A DNA stretch of 20,828 bases from an uncultured Pleurocapsa sp. (GTDB lineage: Bacteria; Cyanobacteriota; Cyanobacteriia; Cyanobacteriales; Xenococcaceae), in assembly GCA_937884735.1 (NCBI GenBank), contig CAKZYI010000155.1:1-20828 (forward strand), given 5' to 3'. A model generated the notes under the pieces. It worked only from the letters and a program-made list of their open reading frames with translations, was not told where the DNA came from and did no database searches. This document shows, one piece after another, positions 1 through 7,535 of this stretch (within the stretch, counting starts at the first letter, position 1; every line of letters begins with the position of its first letter). The position numbers and the translations under genes were made by a program.

Positions 1-1
1 C

Positions 2-1825
2 TGGGGCAGCATTCACGACCCCAGAGAACAAGAAGAATCACTGCGATCGCTCAAAGCACAACTGGAATTGTGGGGGATTTTCTGTTTTGTGCTGCTGCAA
101 TCTAGCTCCAGCCAAGGGCTACACCTCTGTTTCTTCCTAAATCGCCCTGTAAATACCTTTAGGCTGGCTTGTGTGATGAACAAGGCAGCAGAAGATGCAG
201 GACTAGAAATAAAGCGGGGTCAACTAGAAACCTTCCCCAACACCAAACGTTACAACAGTCTGTTTAACGGACACCGTTTACCCCTCCAGCAAGGCTCGTA
301 TCTCCTCGATAAAGACTACACCCCTTACAGCGATCGCTTGGAACACTTCCTCAATGCTGCGGATTGGTCGGCAGCCAGTAACGATACCGACCTCCTCGAA
401 AGCCGACTGGAAGAAGCCTATGAATGGTTTAAGGCTAAGAAAAATACCGAGCGCGTTTACAACCCCACCCCAGAAGACAAAGATTTTATCGAACAGGTAG
501 ATTACGCCCAAAGAGAAATTAAAGAAGGATTTCTCAATACAATCCGCATTGCAGTAGAGCAGGGATACACAGGAGATGGCGAAACCAACGATTTACTTCT
601 AACCATCGCCAAATTGGGCAGAATTTATCATGGATTATCAGGACAGAAATACATTGACTACATCAAAGAAACAGTCATGTCCTGCCCTGGATACGCTATA
701 TACTGCCATCATAAGCATGAAATAGACCGTAGATGCGCCGAAGTAGCTCGTTATGGGGAAAAACATTGGTATCCCTATCGTTCTAGTCTGCCCCAAAACA
801 GAGCCACCTACAAACAGATAAAAGAATCCCTCACCAATAAAACCAATCTCAACCTAGAACGCCAATATAATGCCCAAAATCGCATTATTCAGGCAGTAGA
901 CAATATTCAACAGGAACGAGGAAAACTGCCCAACAAAGTAGGGGAATGTAAGCTGGCTATTCGCAATGTAACCAAAGAACTATTTGGTATGAGTGTCAGC
1001 GATGCCACTCTCCGCAAACCAGAAAATCTTCCTCTCTGGCATCCCAAGCATCGTCCAGTAGAGATTAAGTCAGACCCAGAACCAGACCCAGAACCAATAA
1101 CAAAGCCGATAACTTCGATTGATACCGATGTTATCCTAGACATTCCCGAACCAGAAGCTAAAAACAACAACAACACAAATACAAAAGAATCAAATAGCAA
1201 AGTCATCCAGCTACCTACTTCGGAAGATAATATTCCTCCAGAAACACCACCAAACTCCGAAGTAAAACAAGCTGTAGAGCCATCAAGTATCGTACATAAA
1301 GCACTACAGCCAGAACAACGAAACAACAGACAACACAAGAATTGTGCCACACCCTGTGATGTAACACGGCAAAATGACCGAAAACTCGAATCGCTAAAAA
1401 CTATAGCGGGTAAGTGTTTCCAAGTTTTGTGCCACACCTTGCCTTTAATGAAGGGTATGCTGCCTGATCTTCTAATTTGGATTTTCTACCAAATCTTTCG
1501 CAGTGTTTCCTGCGATGCAATAATAAAAAAAAGAGACTTAGCTTTTGTTTTTAATGGTTATAGAGGTAAAGCTGCAACTGGTTTGGTAGAGAAGAAAGGA
1601 GTAAATGAAACTAAGTTAGAATCAATACCTTTGGGAACAGAAGTTAAGATTCAAAGAAATCAACTTCATTCAAGCTATTTTCACGATCATCCTAATCAAA
1701 TTCTAGTTTATATCAAACCTCTAACTAATTCTGATGATTGGAAAGGAGGAATAGCTGTCTCTCTTGAATTACTCTCTCTTCTTCGGATCGAAAACAAAAA
1801 AAAAGAAAATAGATACTACTTCTGA
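2..1825 (+). CDS. Primase-like plasmid replication protein, 5' end outside window
   Basis: The reading frame is open from base 2, so the gene begins upstream and 607 codons are visible; a TTG at 68 is only an internal codon. The first 90 visible residues resemble the second half of an archaeo-eukaryotic primase (AEP) domain: SSSSQGLHLCFF supplies the S-x-H-type motif, followed by a Gln-Leu-Glu-x-Phe-Pro-Asn block and a GHRLPLQQGSYLLD block. The catalytic Asp-x-Asp motif would lie upstream and cannot be checked. A middle region (about 120-330) is charged and helical. Next comes a low-complexity Pro/Glu/Asp linker (around 1075-1330), then a C-terminal domain ending in a VYIKPL...DDW pattern that I associate with cyanobacterial plasmid proteins. 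In that context a role in priming plasmid replication is plausible, but this is inference. The last 400 bases are more AT-rich than the rest, which suggests that the C-terminal domain was fused later. Confidence 0.6.
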   Translation, partial: WGSIHDPREQEESLRSLKAQLELWGIFCFVLLQSSSSQGLHLCFFLNRPVNTFRLACVMNKAAEDAGLEIKRGQLETFPNTKRYNSLFNGHRLPLQQGSYLLDKDYTPYSDRLEHFLNAADWSAASNDTDLLESRLEEAYEWFKAKKNTERVYNPTPEDKDFIEQVDYAQREIKEGFLNTIRIAVEQGYTGDGETNDLLLTIAKLGRIYHGLSGQKYIDYIKETVMSCPGYAIYCHHKHEIDRRCAEVARYGEKHWYPYRSSLPQNRATYKQIKESLTNKTNLNLERQYNAQNRIIQAVDNIQQERGKLPNKVGECKLAIRNVTKELFGMSVSDATLRKPENLPLWHPKHRPVEIKSDPEPDPEPITKPITSIDTDVILDIPEPEAKNNNNTNTKESNSKVIQLPTSEDNIPPETPPNSEVKQAVEPSSIVHKALQPEQRNNRQHKNCATPCDVTRQNDRKLESLKTIAGKCFQVLCHTLPLMKGMLPDLLIWIFYQIFRSVSCDAIIKKRDLAFVFNGYRGKAATGLVEKKGVNETKLESIPLGTEVKIQRNQLHSSYFHDHPNQILVYIKPLTNSDDWKGGIAVSLELLSLLRIENKKKENRYYF

Positions 1826-2136
1826 AACATAAGAATTAGTTATCTATATAATTCCGAAGGGCGCGATTTTTTGATGATAAGCGGAACTTATCTCATATGC
1901 TCTTTCTGTTGCTTGTCTTATTTTCTTTAACAGCAAAATACGGGTGTTTTTATGGATTTTGTGTTGCGCTCTAGCAAGTAGTAATCCATTACGACTAATT
2001 GGGATTAACATACCTCACACTCTAACTCTCAAAATTTCTTTTAGGAAAAAGCAAGAATTTATTTTGATGGGGAGTGATAAAATTTAGTCATAAAGGATTA
2101 CTACTAAAACTAGCCTACCCTACTTTCTTTTCTCTC
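1826..2136. other. Intergenic region upstream of the J-domain gene
   Basis: About 310 bases without a convincing gene. It holds a small inverted repeat (GATAAG at 1876-1881 and CTTATC at 1887-1892) and the first copy of the 16-base repeat at 1981-1996. A GTG at 2074 would extend the following gene by 21 residues, but the added residues are hydrophobic and unlike the protein that follows, so I read this stretch as leader or regulatory DNA. Confidence 0.5.
1981..1996 (+). promoter_or_regulatory. 16-base repeat with palindromic core, copy 1
   Basis: GTAATCCATTACGACT contains the near-palindrome GTAAT-CC-ATTAC. The same 16 bases recur exactly at 4396-4411. This copy lies 141 bases before the ATG of the J-domain gene. 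The dyad symmetry and the placement upstream of two genes of one cluster suggest an operator. The winged-helix protein at 4990-5358 is a candidate ligand, which is inference only. Confidence 0.4.
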
Positions 2137-3327
2137 ATGGCATGGCACAATCGCTATATCATCCCCAACGACCCCAGCAAACCTTCAGGCGGACTCAGAC
2201 AAACAGTGACCTTCATTCGTGAAGACTTACTGTGGCATTCCAAAAAACCTCTAATCGATCCTCATACGATGGAGAAAATAACTTTACCGATCGCTAACGG
2301 CAAGCTGGAAGAAAATGAATTATGCCAGGGAGTAAATATCCTCGATGTCCTAGAGCGGGTAAAAGTAGTCGATAAATCCACCACTCCACCCACCACCGAT
2401 ATCATTTGGCAACTAAGGGACACTAATGAATTCTTTACCACCCTCGTAGAGCGAGAAGAGGGCGAAGAAATCATCAAAAAGAAATTCCGTGCTGGGGGTA
2501 CAATAGTCTCCCTAGAAGATGATTTCATCCGCGTCGAAAAACGCTCCTCCGTCTCCGTTGGCTCTCTAGTTTATCGCCTAGCAGTCGGCATGACAGGGAA
2601 CTATGCGATCGCCTCCCGTAGAATTGGCGAACTAGCAGCAGCAGCCTGGAGTCGGGATTTGGTGAGAGCAAAATCCCTCTACGATATCATTGTTGCCTCC
2701 AAAACTGGTCAAGTATCCCAGATAGATATTCCCAAAAGCTGTTTTGTTAGGTCAACCGTTTCCCAAGAAGAAGAGACTGCCATTCTCAGAGAATGTTGCT
2801 ACTGGCTTGATGTAGATCCCGATACCCCCATCCAAAGAAAGATGGGGCAACCCCGCAAACACCACCACCGCAAAGAAAAAAATCGTCTGGCTGGCACGAT
2901 TATCGAACTAGAGCAAACAGAAGAAGGAACAGCCATCGGTAGGCTGCTTGTCAGCTTCGATAACCTAGAAGCAGGTACATTACTCTCATCCCTACCCCTC
3001 ATGCGTCTGGTGAATCTCCTGGCTGCCCTAAAAGACGAAGAAGACTTAGCCGATGATGCCGAACTACTAGAATCCTATCTGTTTGCCATCGATGAAGAAT
3101 GGGAAGCCAAAGCAGCAGCCCAAGTCTACGGCAAAGACACCACCGAAGTAGATGACCCCTGGACTACCTTGGGAATAGACGATTCCGCCAGCCTCAAAGA
3201 AGTAAAAGCAGCCTACCGCGACATCATGAGGAAGGTTCATCCCGACTCTAGCAAACTCCCTGACTGGATTTCGGCAAAAATCAATCAAGCCTACGAACAG
3301 CTTTGCGAAGAATTAGAAGAAGAATAA
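2137..3327 (+). CDS. J-domain (DnaJ-like) C-terminal protein of unknown function
   Basis: The 396-residue protein ends in a J-domain (about residues 340-396): it begins DPWTTLGI, has the helix KEVKAAYRDIMRKV, and carries the invariant His-Pro-Asp tripeptide at 368-370, the motif that stimulates the ATPase of Hsp70. The Gly/Phe linker and zinc fingers of true DnaJ are absent, so it is a J-domain adaptor rather than a general co-chaperone. The first 330 residues are unrecognised; they include a His/Lys/Arg-rich stretch (KHHHRKEKNR) near residue 246. I chose the ATG at 2137 because MAWHNRYIIPND starts a well-formed protein, while the GTG at 2074 adds an atypical hydrophobic lead. The VWA gene follows after 27 bases, so the two are probably cotranscribed and may act together. 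An Hsp70 partner is not in the window. Confidence 0.7.
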   Translation: MAWHNRYIIPNDPSKPSGGLRQTVTFIREDLLWHSKKPLIDPHTMEKITLPIANGKLEENELCQGVNILDVLERVKVVDKSTTPPTTDIIWQLRDTNEFFTTLVEREEGEEIIKKKFRAGGTIVSLEDDFIRVEKRSSVSVGSLVYRLAVGMTGNYAIASRRIGELAAAAWSRDLVRAKSLYDIIVASKTGQVSQIDIPKSCFVRSTVSQEEETAILRECCYWLDVDPDTPIQRKMGQPRKHHHRKEKNRLAGTIIELEQTEEGTAIGRLLVSFDNLEAGTLLSSLPLMRLVNLLAALKDEEDLADDAELLESYLFAIDEEWEAKAAAQVYGKDTTEVDDPWTTLGIDDSASLKEVKAAYRDIMRKVHPDSSKLPDWISAKINQAYEQLCEELEEE

Positions 3328-3354
3328 TCAATTAACCCCAACTCACCAAAACTC

Positions 3355-4083
3355 ATGCCTAAAAAAAAGAAGAACGCCCTGGCAACCAGCAAATCAGACT
3401 TTCTGGCTCAAGTAAGAAAGAGCAAAGCATCCGTCACCAAAGCAGATTCCACCAAACTAGCCAAAGCCCTAGAGAGAAAGAATCCCCGACTACTATTTAG
3501 TATGGACGCTACCGCCAGTCGCCAAGCAGCCTGGAATATCGCCAAAGAAATAACAGGAGCAATGTTTGATGCCATCCCAGGAGAGCTAGACGTAGCCCTG
3601 GCATATCATGGCGGAGGATTTCTACAGGATGTTACCCCCTTCACCTCCAAACAGACAGGATTCAAGCGTAAACTCCAACAGGTAAGCTGTCGGGCTGGTG
3701 GTACGGCTTTTAATCCCATCCTCGACAAAGCCGTCAACATACCTCGTCTCAAAGCCTTAATCTATATCGGTGACTGCTTTGAAGAAGATGATGACCATGC
3801 CTATTTCCTCGCCAATCAACTACTGCTAAAAGGTGTCAGAGTTTTTATCTTCCACGATATTAGCTCTCAAGAACAAGGATATGACATCAACACAGCCTGT
3901 GAAGTATTCCATGAAATAGCACGACGGAGTAAGGGCGCGGTATTTCCTTTTGATGTGAACTCCCCAGAAGTAGTCAAAGCACTCCTGGAAGCCATTTCTA
4001 TCTACGCTGGACGGGGAATTAAAGCTCTCAAGGAAAGCAAGTCCGAATCTGCCCAAAAACTACTCAAAGCTATTGGAGAATAG
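3355..4083 (+). CDS. VWA-domain protein
   Basis: The 242-residue soluble protein has a von Willebrand factor A-type Rossmann fold. After a lysine-rich start (MPKKKKNAL) comes a strand ending in the metal-ion-dependent adhesion site: Asp51-x-Thr53-x-Ser55 (DATAS), Thr117 in AGGTAF and Asp140 in IYIGD. All MIDAS ligands are therefore present and metal binding is likely. No signal peptide or membrane segment is seen, so it should act in the cytoplasm. Bacterial VWA proteins of this sort usually serve as adaptors or scaffolds, often with MoxR-type AAA ATPases or chaperone-like partners. Here the direct partner is the J-domain protein just upstream. The target of the pair is unknown. The start codon is the first ATG in frame; no clear Shine-Dalgarno sequence precedes it. 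Confidence 0.72.
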   Translation: MPKKKKNALATSKSDFLAQVRKSKASVTKADSTKLAKALERKNPRLLFSMDATASRQAAWNIAKEITGAMFDAIPGELDVALAYHGGGFLQDVTPFTSKQTGFKRKLQQVSCRAGGTAFNPILDKAVNIPRLKALIYIGDCFEEDDDHAYFLANQLLLKGVRVFIFHDISSQEQGYDINTACEVFHEIARRSKGAVFPFDVNSPEVVKALLEAISIYAGRGIKALKESKSESAQKLLKAIGE

Positions 4084-4144
4084 CAGCAGCAACCGCAGCC
4101 GAAGACACTGTGGAAAAAAATATTAACTTTTACTGAAATGAAGG

Positions 4145-4348
4145 ATGAATATTCGATTTATGGGCAGTCCCGATCTGGTTGAGAGAATTAGAAATATTAC
4201 TAATTAGAGGGCAAAGCTATACGACACTCGCGGTTCGGACGACAAGCGATTCTTTTTGGAAGTCGATGACCGTGTTGTGGAGCAATTGCTCGATCTAATA
4301 GAACAGCACGATACTCCTATCAGTATTGACCCAAAGGACTTTCGATAG
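4145..4348 (+). pseudogene. Small gene interrupted by an in-frame TAG
   Basis: From the ATG at 4145 the frame reads MNIRFMGSPDLVERIRNITN, meets TAG at 4205-4207, and continues in the same frame for 46 residues that look coding (RAKLYDTRGSDDKRFFLEV, then DDRVVEQLLDL) to the TAG at 4346-4348. Both halves are charged and protein-like, so I read them as one original gene of about 67 codons with a nonsense change and perhaps a small deletion near it. I do not recognise the family. An amber readthrough or a sequencing error is possible. The gene lies just downstream of the VWA gene on the same strand and may have been the next gene of that operon. Confidence 0.45.
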
Positions 4349-4395
4349 TTTACTTCAAGTAATTAATACGGGAAGGGGGTTTTTTCAAAGTAATT

Positions 4396-4411
4396 GTAAT
4401 CCATTACGACT
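4396..4411 (+). promoter_or_regulatory. 16-base repeat with palindromic core, copy 2
   Basis: Exact second copy of GTAATCCATTACGACT, 115 bases before the ATG at 4526. See the copy at 1981-1996. The flanking sequences of the two copies do not match, so the 16 bases are conserved on their own rather than as part of a longer duplication. Confidence 0.4.
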
Positions 4412-4525
4412 TTTGCTCTAGCTTATGCCACAACCACAAAATCTAATTAAAGAAAAGACCTAACAACCAATAAAAGCGATAAGCTCAAAATATATAGCTT
4501 TTTTAAATTCTTCTACTAAAGCGCA

Positions 4526-4984
4526 ATGATAACTGGCAGAATACCCGAATTAACTATTAAATTTACCGAACGACCTCAGAATATACCCGAAGAAGGCAAA
4601 AAAGTAATGCTGGAGGTTCGGGGAGAAAATGATATTACCGTTAAGGCAGAAGTCAATCGTAAGAGTCTCAAAAAGATTGTCAAGAAAATGGATACTTGGG
4701 ATCGATGGGTAGCCTCTCTTTCAGGCAAGATGAAAAGTATGTCTGCTGAGGGATTGATCGAATTAGATGAAGCGGGGATCAATATCTTTGAAATAGTACC
4801 CAGAGGAAATAAGACAGAAACTAAAACCGAAAAACCCCCAGTTAAGGAGCAAAATCAAGTCAAGCAGCAGGCGAAGGGAAACACTAATCCACAAGGTAAA
4901 CCTCAAGCCACAGCTAAAAACAAACCCAAGGCTAAACCAAAAGCCAAACCCCAAGTCAAAGAACATACTGCTCGCTTGAACTAA
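4526..4984 (+). CDS. Small basic protein, cyanobacterial FinO-like type
   Basis: The 152-residue protein has a compact N-terminal domain (residues 1-92) and a disordered basic tail. The domain pattern is MITGRIPELTIKF, then a Gly-Lys-Lys stretch with alternating beta strands, then a Lys-rich helix, then WDRWVASLSGKM and a final INIFEIV. This matches, from memory, a family widespread in cyanobacteria whose members are often annotated as fertility-inhibition FinO-like; I did not verify it. The tail (about 97-152) is built of Lys, Pro, Gln and Ala, including the repeats KPKAKPKAKPQ, as in RNA- or DNA-binding tails. FinO/ProQ proteins are RNA chaperones that repress plasmid transfer in other systems, and a similar job here is inference. 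The wHTH gene starts 5 bases after its stop, so they form an operon. Confidence 0.5.
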   Translation: MITGRIPELTIKFTERPQNIPEEGKKVMLEVRGENDITVKAEVNRKSLKKIVKKMDTWDRWVASLSGKMKSMSAEGLIELDEAGINIFEIVPRGNKTETKTEKPPVKEQNQVKQQAKGNTNPQGKPQATAKNKPKAKPKAKPQVKEHTARLN

Positions 4985-4989
4985 CGTCT

Positions 4990-5358
4990 ATGCTTAAAAA
5001 GCGTTCTGAAGCAGATTTTGAGGACATTTGTTCTATGAGAGATGATTCTGAGCAAACAAACTTGAATCAAAATCAAAATCAAAATCTATTACCTTTGATT
5101 CAAGTATGCTTGGTTTTACAGTTGCTCAAAAAGCCCTCCCAATCAGTTAAGGAATTGGCAGAAAATATCGACTTCTGCCAAACTACAGTTAGAAAACATC
5201 TTGCCAAGTTGGAAGAATGGAAAGTAGTTAAAACTGAAAGCTGGCAACCTACCCGATATTTTATAGCGGAAGATGCCCCCCAGGACTTTATTCGCCGATG
5301 CCATGCTGCAAAGTCAGAATACAAAATTAGCTTGTTCCTGCGCTGTCTCGATCGATAA
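4990..5358 (+). CDS. Winged helix-turn-helix transcriptional regulator
   Basis: The 122-residue protein has a polar N-terminal extension with an Asn-Gln repeat (NQNQNQN, residues 26-32) and a winged helix domain from about 38 to 92. Helices LIQVCLVLQLLKKP, SVKELAENI and QTTVRKHLAKLEEWKVV are followed by a wing ending in TRYFIAED. The arrangement is that of ArsR/MarR-like or IclR-like DNA-binding folds. No metal-binding cysteine pair typical of ArsR sensors is seen. It is encoded 5 bases downstream of the basic-protein gene, so it may regulate that operon, possibly through the repeat at 4396-4411. This is untested inference. The start could also lie at an internal ATG, since the N-terminal 30 residues are of low complexity. 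Confidence 0.7.
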   Translation: MLKKRSEADFEDICSMRDDSEQTNLNQNQNQNLLPLIQVCLVLQLLKKPSQSVKELAENIDFCQTTVRKHLAKLEEWKVVKTESWQPTRYFIAEDAPQDFIRRCHAAKSEYKISLFLRCLDR

Positions 5359-5436
5359 ACCACACATAGGTATAGCTCTGTATTTGTTATAAAATCGCAT
5401 CAACAACAGATCGATCTCGCTTAAACTATCTTTCAA

Positions 5437-6645
5437 ATGGTTCGTATCAAGGGAATTGTCAAAACAGCAGAGCGAGTAAAAAGCCAACTACAGCATGGGA
5501 TTAATCCCCAAGAAGTAGATTCCTTCAAAGCCTTTGTGCTTAATTCCCTGCATACTATCGAACAAATCTGCACCGAAGCCAATACTACCCCCAATAGTCT
5601 TCCTACCCGCTCTCGTAAAGCCTACTACTACCTCAAGAATATAGATTGGCATAACTTACCTTTAACCGAGCAATCAAAAAAAGATCTTACATCCACGTCA
5701 ACACCAACACCGACTCCAACTCTGCGAATCAAGAATATAGTCAAACAACAAAAAAATATTCAACAACAGATAGGACAACTCAAGCATAACCATACAGACT
5801 CCCAGCTAGAATCAATCGGGCAATCTTTAACCGAATGCGTCCGAGAAATCGATCGCATCTGCCAACAAAACCAGCTTACCCCTGCTGCTTTAACTACGCC
5901 TTCCCGTAAAGCCTACGCCTGGATGAAGTTTTTGACTGACAAGGATAATCTCAAGCTACATATCCAGACTACTCAAAAAATAAAAACCTTAGCCCATCAA
6001 GCCATTAAAGCCCAAAAGTCAAATATCTCAGAGATTCAAGTCACCATCACTAACTACAATGGCTTGTACAAATACAAACAGAATCGCCAAGGAAGTATCG
6101 AACTACAGTTAAGTGAAGGCTTTATCCAGGCAGAGGATAAGATTCTAGAAGCCATTATCAACACTGCAATACGGGGAAATAATCCCCAAGATAAACAACT
6201 AATTCGTCACTTTAGTTCGACAGAAGCATATAGCGATATCATCCTCGAACTAGATTTAATAGCAGATCTTGATGCCGAGACACCCCAAGGAAACTATTAC
6301 GACTTAGAAGCCCTATTTCACCCCATCAACCAAGAATACTTTGCAGGGGAGATGGCAAAACCCCGTTTGACCTGGAACAAAACTCTAACCCATCGCAAAC
6401 TAGGACACTACGAACCTTTGCGGGATAGGGTAGTTATGAGCCGTACTTTAGACAGTTCCCATGTCCCGCAAATGGTAGTGGAATTAGTTCTCTATCACGA
6501 ACTACTGCACAAACATCACGGTGCTAAATTATTGAATGGTAAAAGGATGGTACATACCCCCGAATTTCGTCGTAGCGAACGTCAATTCCGCTACTATCAA
6601 GAAGCCCAACAATGGTTAGAGCGATCTCTAATACTGGCGATGTAG
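5437..6645 (+). CDS. SprT-like zinc metallopeptidase with duplicated N-terminal domain
   Basis: The C-terminal third (about 280-402) is a SprT/wss-like metallopeptidase domain. It contains a region beginning LFHPINQEYF, the strand LTWNKTLTHRKLGHY, the zinc-binding HELLH at 354-358 and a likely third ligand His373 in MVHTPEF. The N-terminal half contains two copies of a roughly 70-residue helical domain, at about 2-73 and 96-170. Both begin Arg-Ile-Lys-x-Ile-Val-Lys and end with a Thr-Pro, Leu and (S)RKAY signature, and they are joined by a Thr-Pro repeat linker (88-95). SprT-type enzymes in other organisms cut proteins cross-linked to or bound on DNA; a role in plasmid DNA upkeep is inference. 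The gene ends 2 bases from the 3' end of the convergent exporter gene. A relic of a related gene lies at 7359-7445. Confidence 0.7.
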   Translation: MVRIKGIVKTAERVKSQLQHGINPQEVDSFKAFVLNSLHTIEQICTEANTTPNSLPTRSRKAYYYLKNIDWHNLPLTEQSKKDLTSTSTPTPTPTLRIKNIVKQQKNIQQQIGQLKHNHTDSQLESIGQSLTECVREIDRICQQNQLTPAALTTPSRKAYAWMKFLTDKDNLKLHIQTTQKIKTLAHQAIKAQKSNISEIQVTITNYNGLYKYKQNRQGSIELQLSEGFIQAEDKILEAIINTAIRGNNPQDKQLIRHFSSTEAYSDIILELDLIADLDAETPQGNYYDLEALFHPINQEYFAGEMAKPRLTWNKTLTHRKLGHYEPLRDRVVMSRTLDSSHVPQMVVELVLYHELLHKHHGAKLLNGKRMVHTPEFRRSERQFRYYQEAQQWLERSLILAM

Positions 6646-6647
6646 TT

Positions 6648-7274
6648 CTAATTAGCTGCCCAATTATGTAAATCCAGTAATTTAAGAGCAAATATAATAT
6701 ACGCACAACCACCTGCGATATGTACGTACTTAAAATAATTAAATCTTGCCAATTTGCTTTTAATGAAACTGGCAAGAGTTCCGTAAATAATATGTATTAA
6801 TAAAATTAAAAAACAAAATGTCAATGAGAGAAGTGTAAACTGACTCAGGTAATTTGCTTCGCTATCAATAAATTGAGGAAATAGTGAAACAAAAAATATA
6901 ATGGCTTTGGGATTAGTTATCGTTATGCTTACACCTTCTACAAATAACTTTTTTTGCTTCGGAGAAGTTTTGCTAGAGACAACATCAATTGTTTTATTTC
7001 TCGTTTTTATCAGACTTAGACCAAAATATAGCAAGTAGATAGCACCAAGTATTTTTAAAGCAAAATATAGTGAGTTCGAGTTGGCGATTACAACCCCTAT
7101 TCCTCCTCCAGCAATAATAGAAACAATAAACATCCCCAAAGAAATGCCAAAAATACCGTAGATACTAGTTTTCAGACCGAAATTTAATGAATTAGTAAGT
7201 GTCAGAATAACACCAGCACCAGGACTGACAATGGCTGTAATCGAGACAAGAAGATAGGCGAAATAAGAATCCAA
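6648..7274 (-). CDS. LysE/RhtB-family amino-acid exporter
   Basis: The 208-residue membrane protein has the LysE fold. The N-terminal segment ends in a Ser-Pro-Gly-Ala-Gly motif (residues 17-21), followed by a Gly-rich second segment and a third segment reading LGAIYLLYFGLSLI. A polar loop comes next, and then ITNPKAIIFFVSLFPQFID, the signature block before the last segments. Six membrane helices are expected. The family exports amino acids or related metabolites from the cell. The start is a TTG with a stop codon directly upstream in frame, so either TTG is used or the original first codons were lost at the junction with the relic DNA at 7329-7445. The gene is convergent with, and only 2 bases from, the metallopeptidase gene. 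Its low GC content differs from that of its neighbour and suits recent acquisition. Confidence 0.85.
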   Translation of the reverse strand: MDSYFAYLLVSITAIVSPGAGVILTLTNSLNFGLKTSIYGIFGISLGMFIVSIIAGGGIGVVIANSNSLYFALKILGAIYLLYFGLSLIKTRNKTIDVVSSKTSPKQKKLFVEGVSITITNPKAIIFFVSLFPQFIDSEANYLSQFTLLSLTFCFLILLIHIIYGTLASFIKSKLARFNYFKYVHIAGGCAYIIFALKLLDLHNWAAN

Positions 7275-7331
7275 TTATTTATGTGGAAGCATTTAATATA
7301 CCCTATTAAACAGCAATTTGAAGAACGCACT

Positions 7332-7358
7332 CAAGCATAAAATAATCGATATTTAATA
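7332..7358 (-). pseudogene. Relic of a HicB-like gene 3' end
   Basis: Read on the minus strand this stretch gives IKYRLFYA and a stop, close to the end of the intact HicB-like protein at 13077-13289 (KGRLLYA and a stop). At the DNA level 7329-7348 and 13075-13094 differ at one of 20 bases by my count. It abuts the metallopeptidase relic, which marks a recombination junction near 7358. Confidence 0.35.
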
Positions 7359-7445
7359 CCTAAATTTCGTCGCAGCGAACGTCAATTCCGCCACTATCGA
7401 GAAGCCCAACAGTGGTTAGAGCGATCTTTAGTGCTGGCAATTTAG
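7359..7445 (+). pseudogene. Relic of a second SprT-like metallopeptidase gene, 3' end only
   Basis: These 87 bases encode 28 residues and a stop that match the last 28 codons of the intact metallopeptidase gene (6559-6645): PKFRRSERQFRHYREAQQWL against PEFRRSERQFRYYQEAQQWL. By my count 11 of 87 bases differ, several of them synonymous. This is therefore the tail of a diverged paralog rather than a fresh duplication. Nothing upstream of 7359 continues the homology. Together with the intact tail it brackets the exporter gene. Confidence 0.75.
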
Positions 7446-7535
7446 CCATAGCAAGCTAAAAACCAATATGCTATCCTGTCTCTTCTACTGCAAAAACATA
7501 GTGTCGAACTCATCTACTAATAATGAATAGCAAAA

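Larger units (their letters stand above)
4084..4525. other. Intergenic region with a broken small gene and a repeat
   Basis: This 440-base gap holds the interrupted small gene at 4145-4348 and the second copy of the 16-base repeat at 4396-4411. The remaining bases are AT-rich, and I see no other gene, hairpin terminator or RNA in them. Confidence 0.5.

Noticed and set aside
907..1437. Long minus-strand ORF (176 codons)
   Set aside because: It is antisense to the Pro/Glu-rich linker of the primase-like gene, has repetitive Ser/Gly composition and no start signal; a shadow of codon bias.
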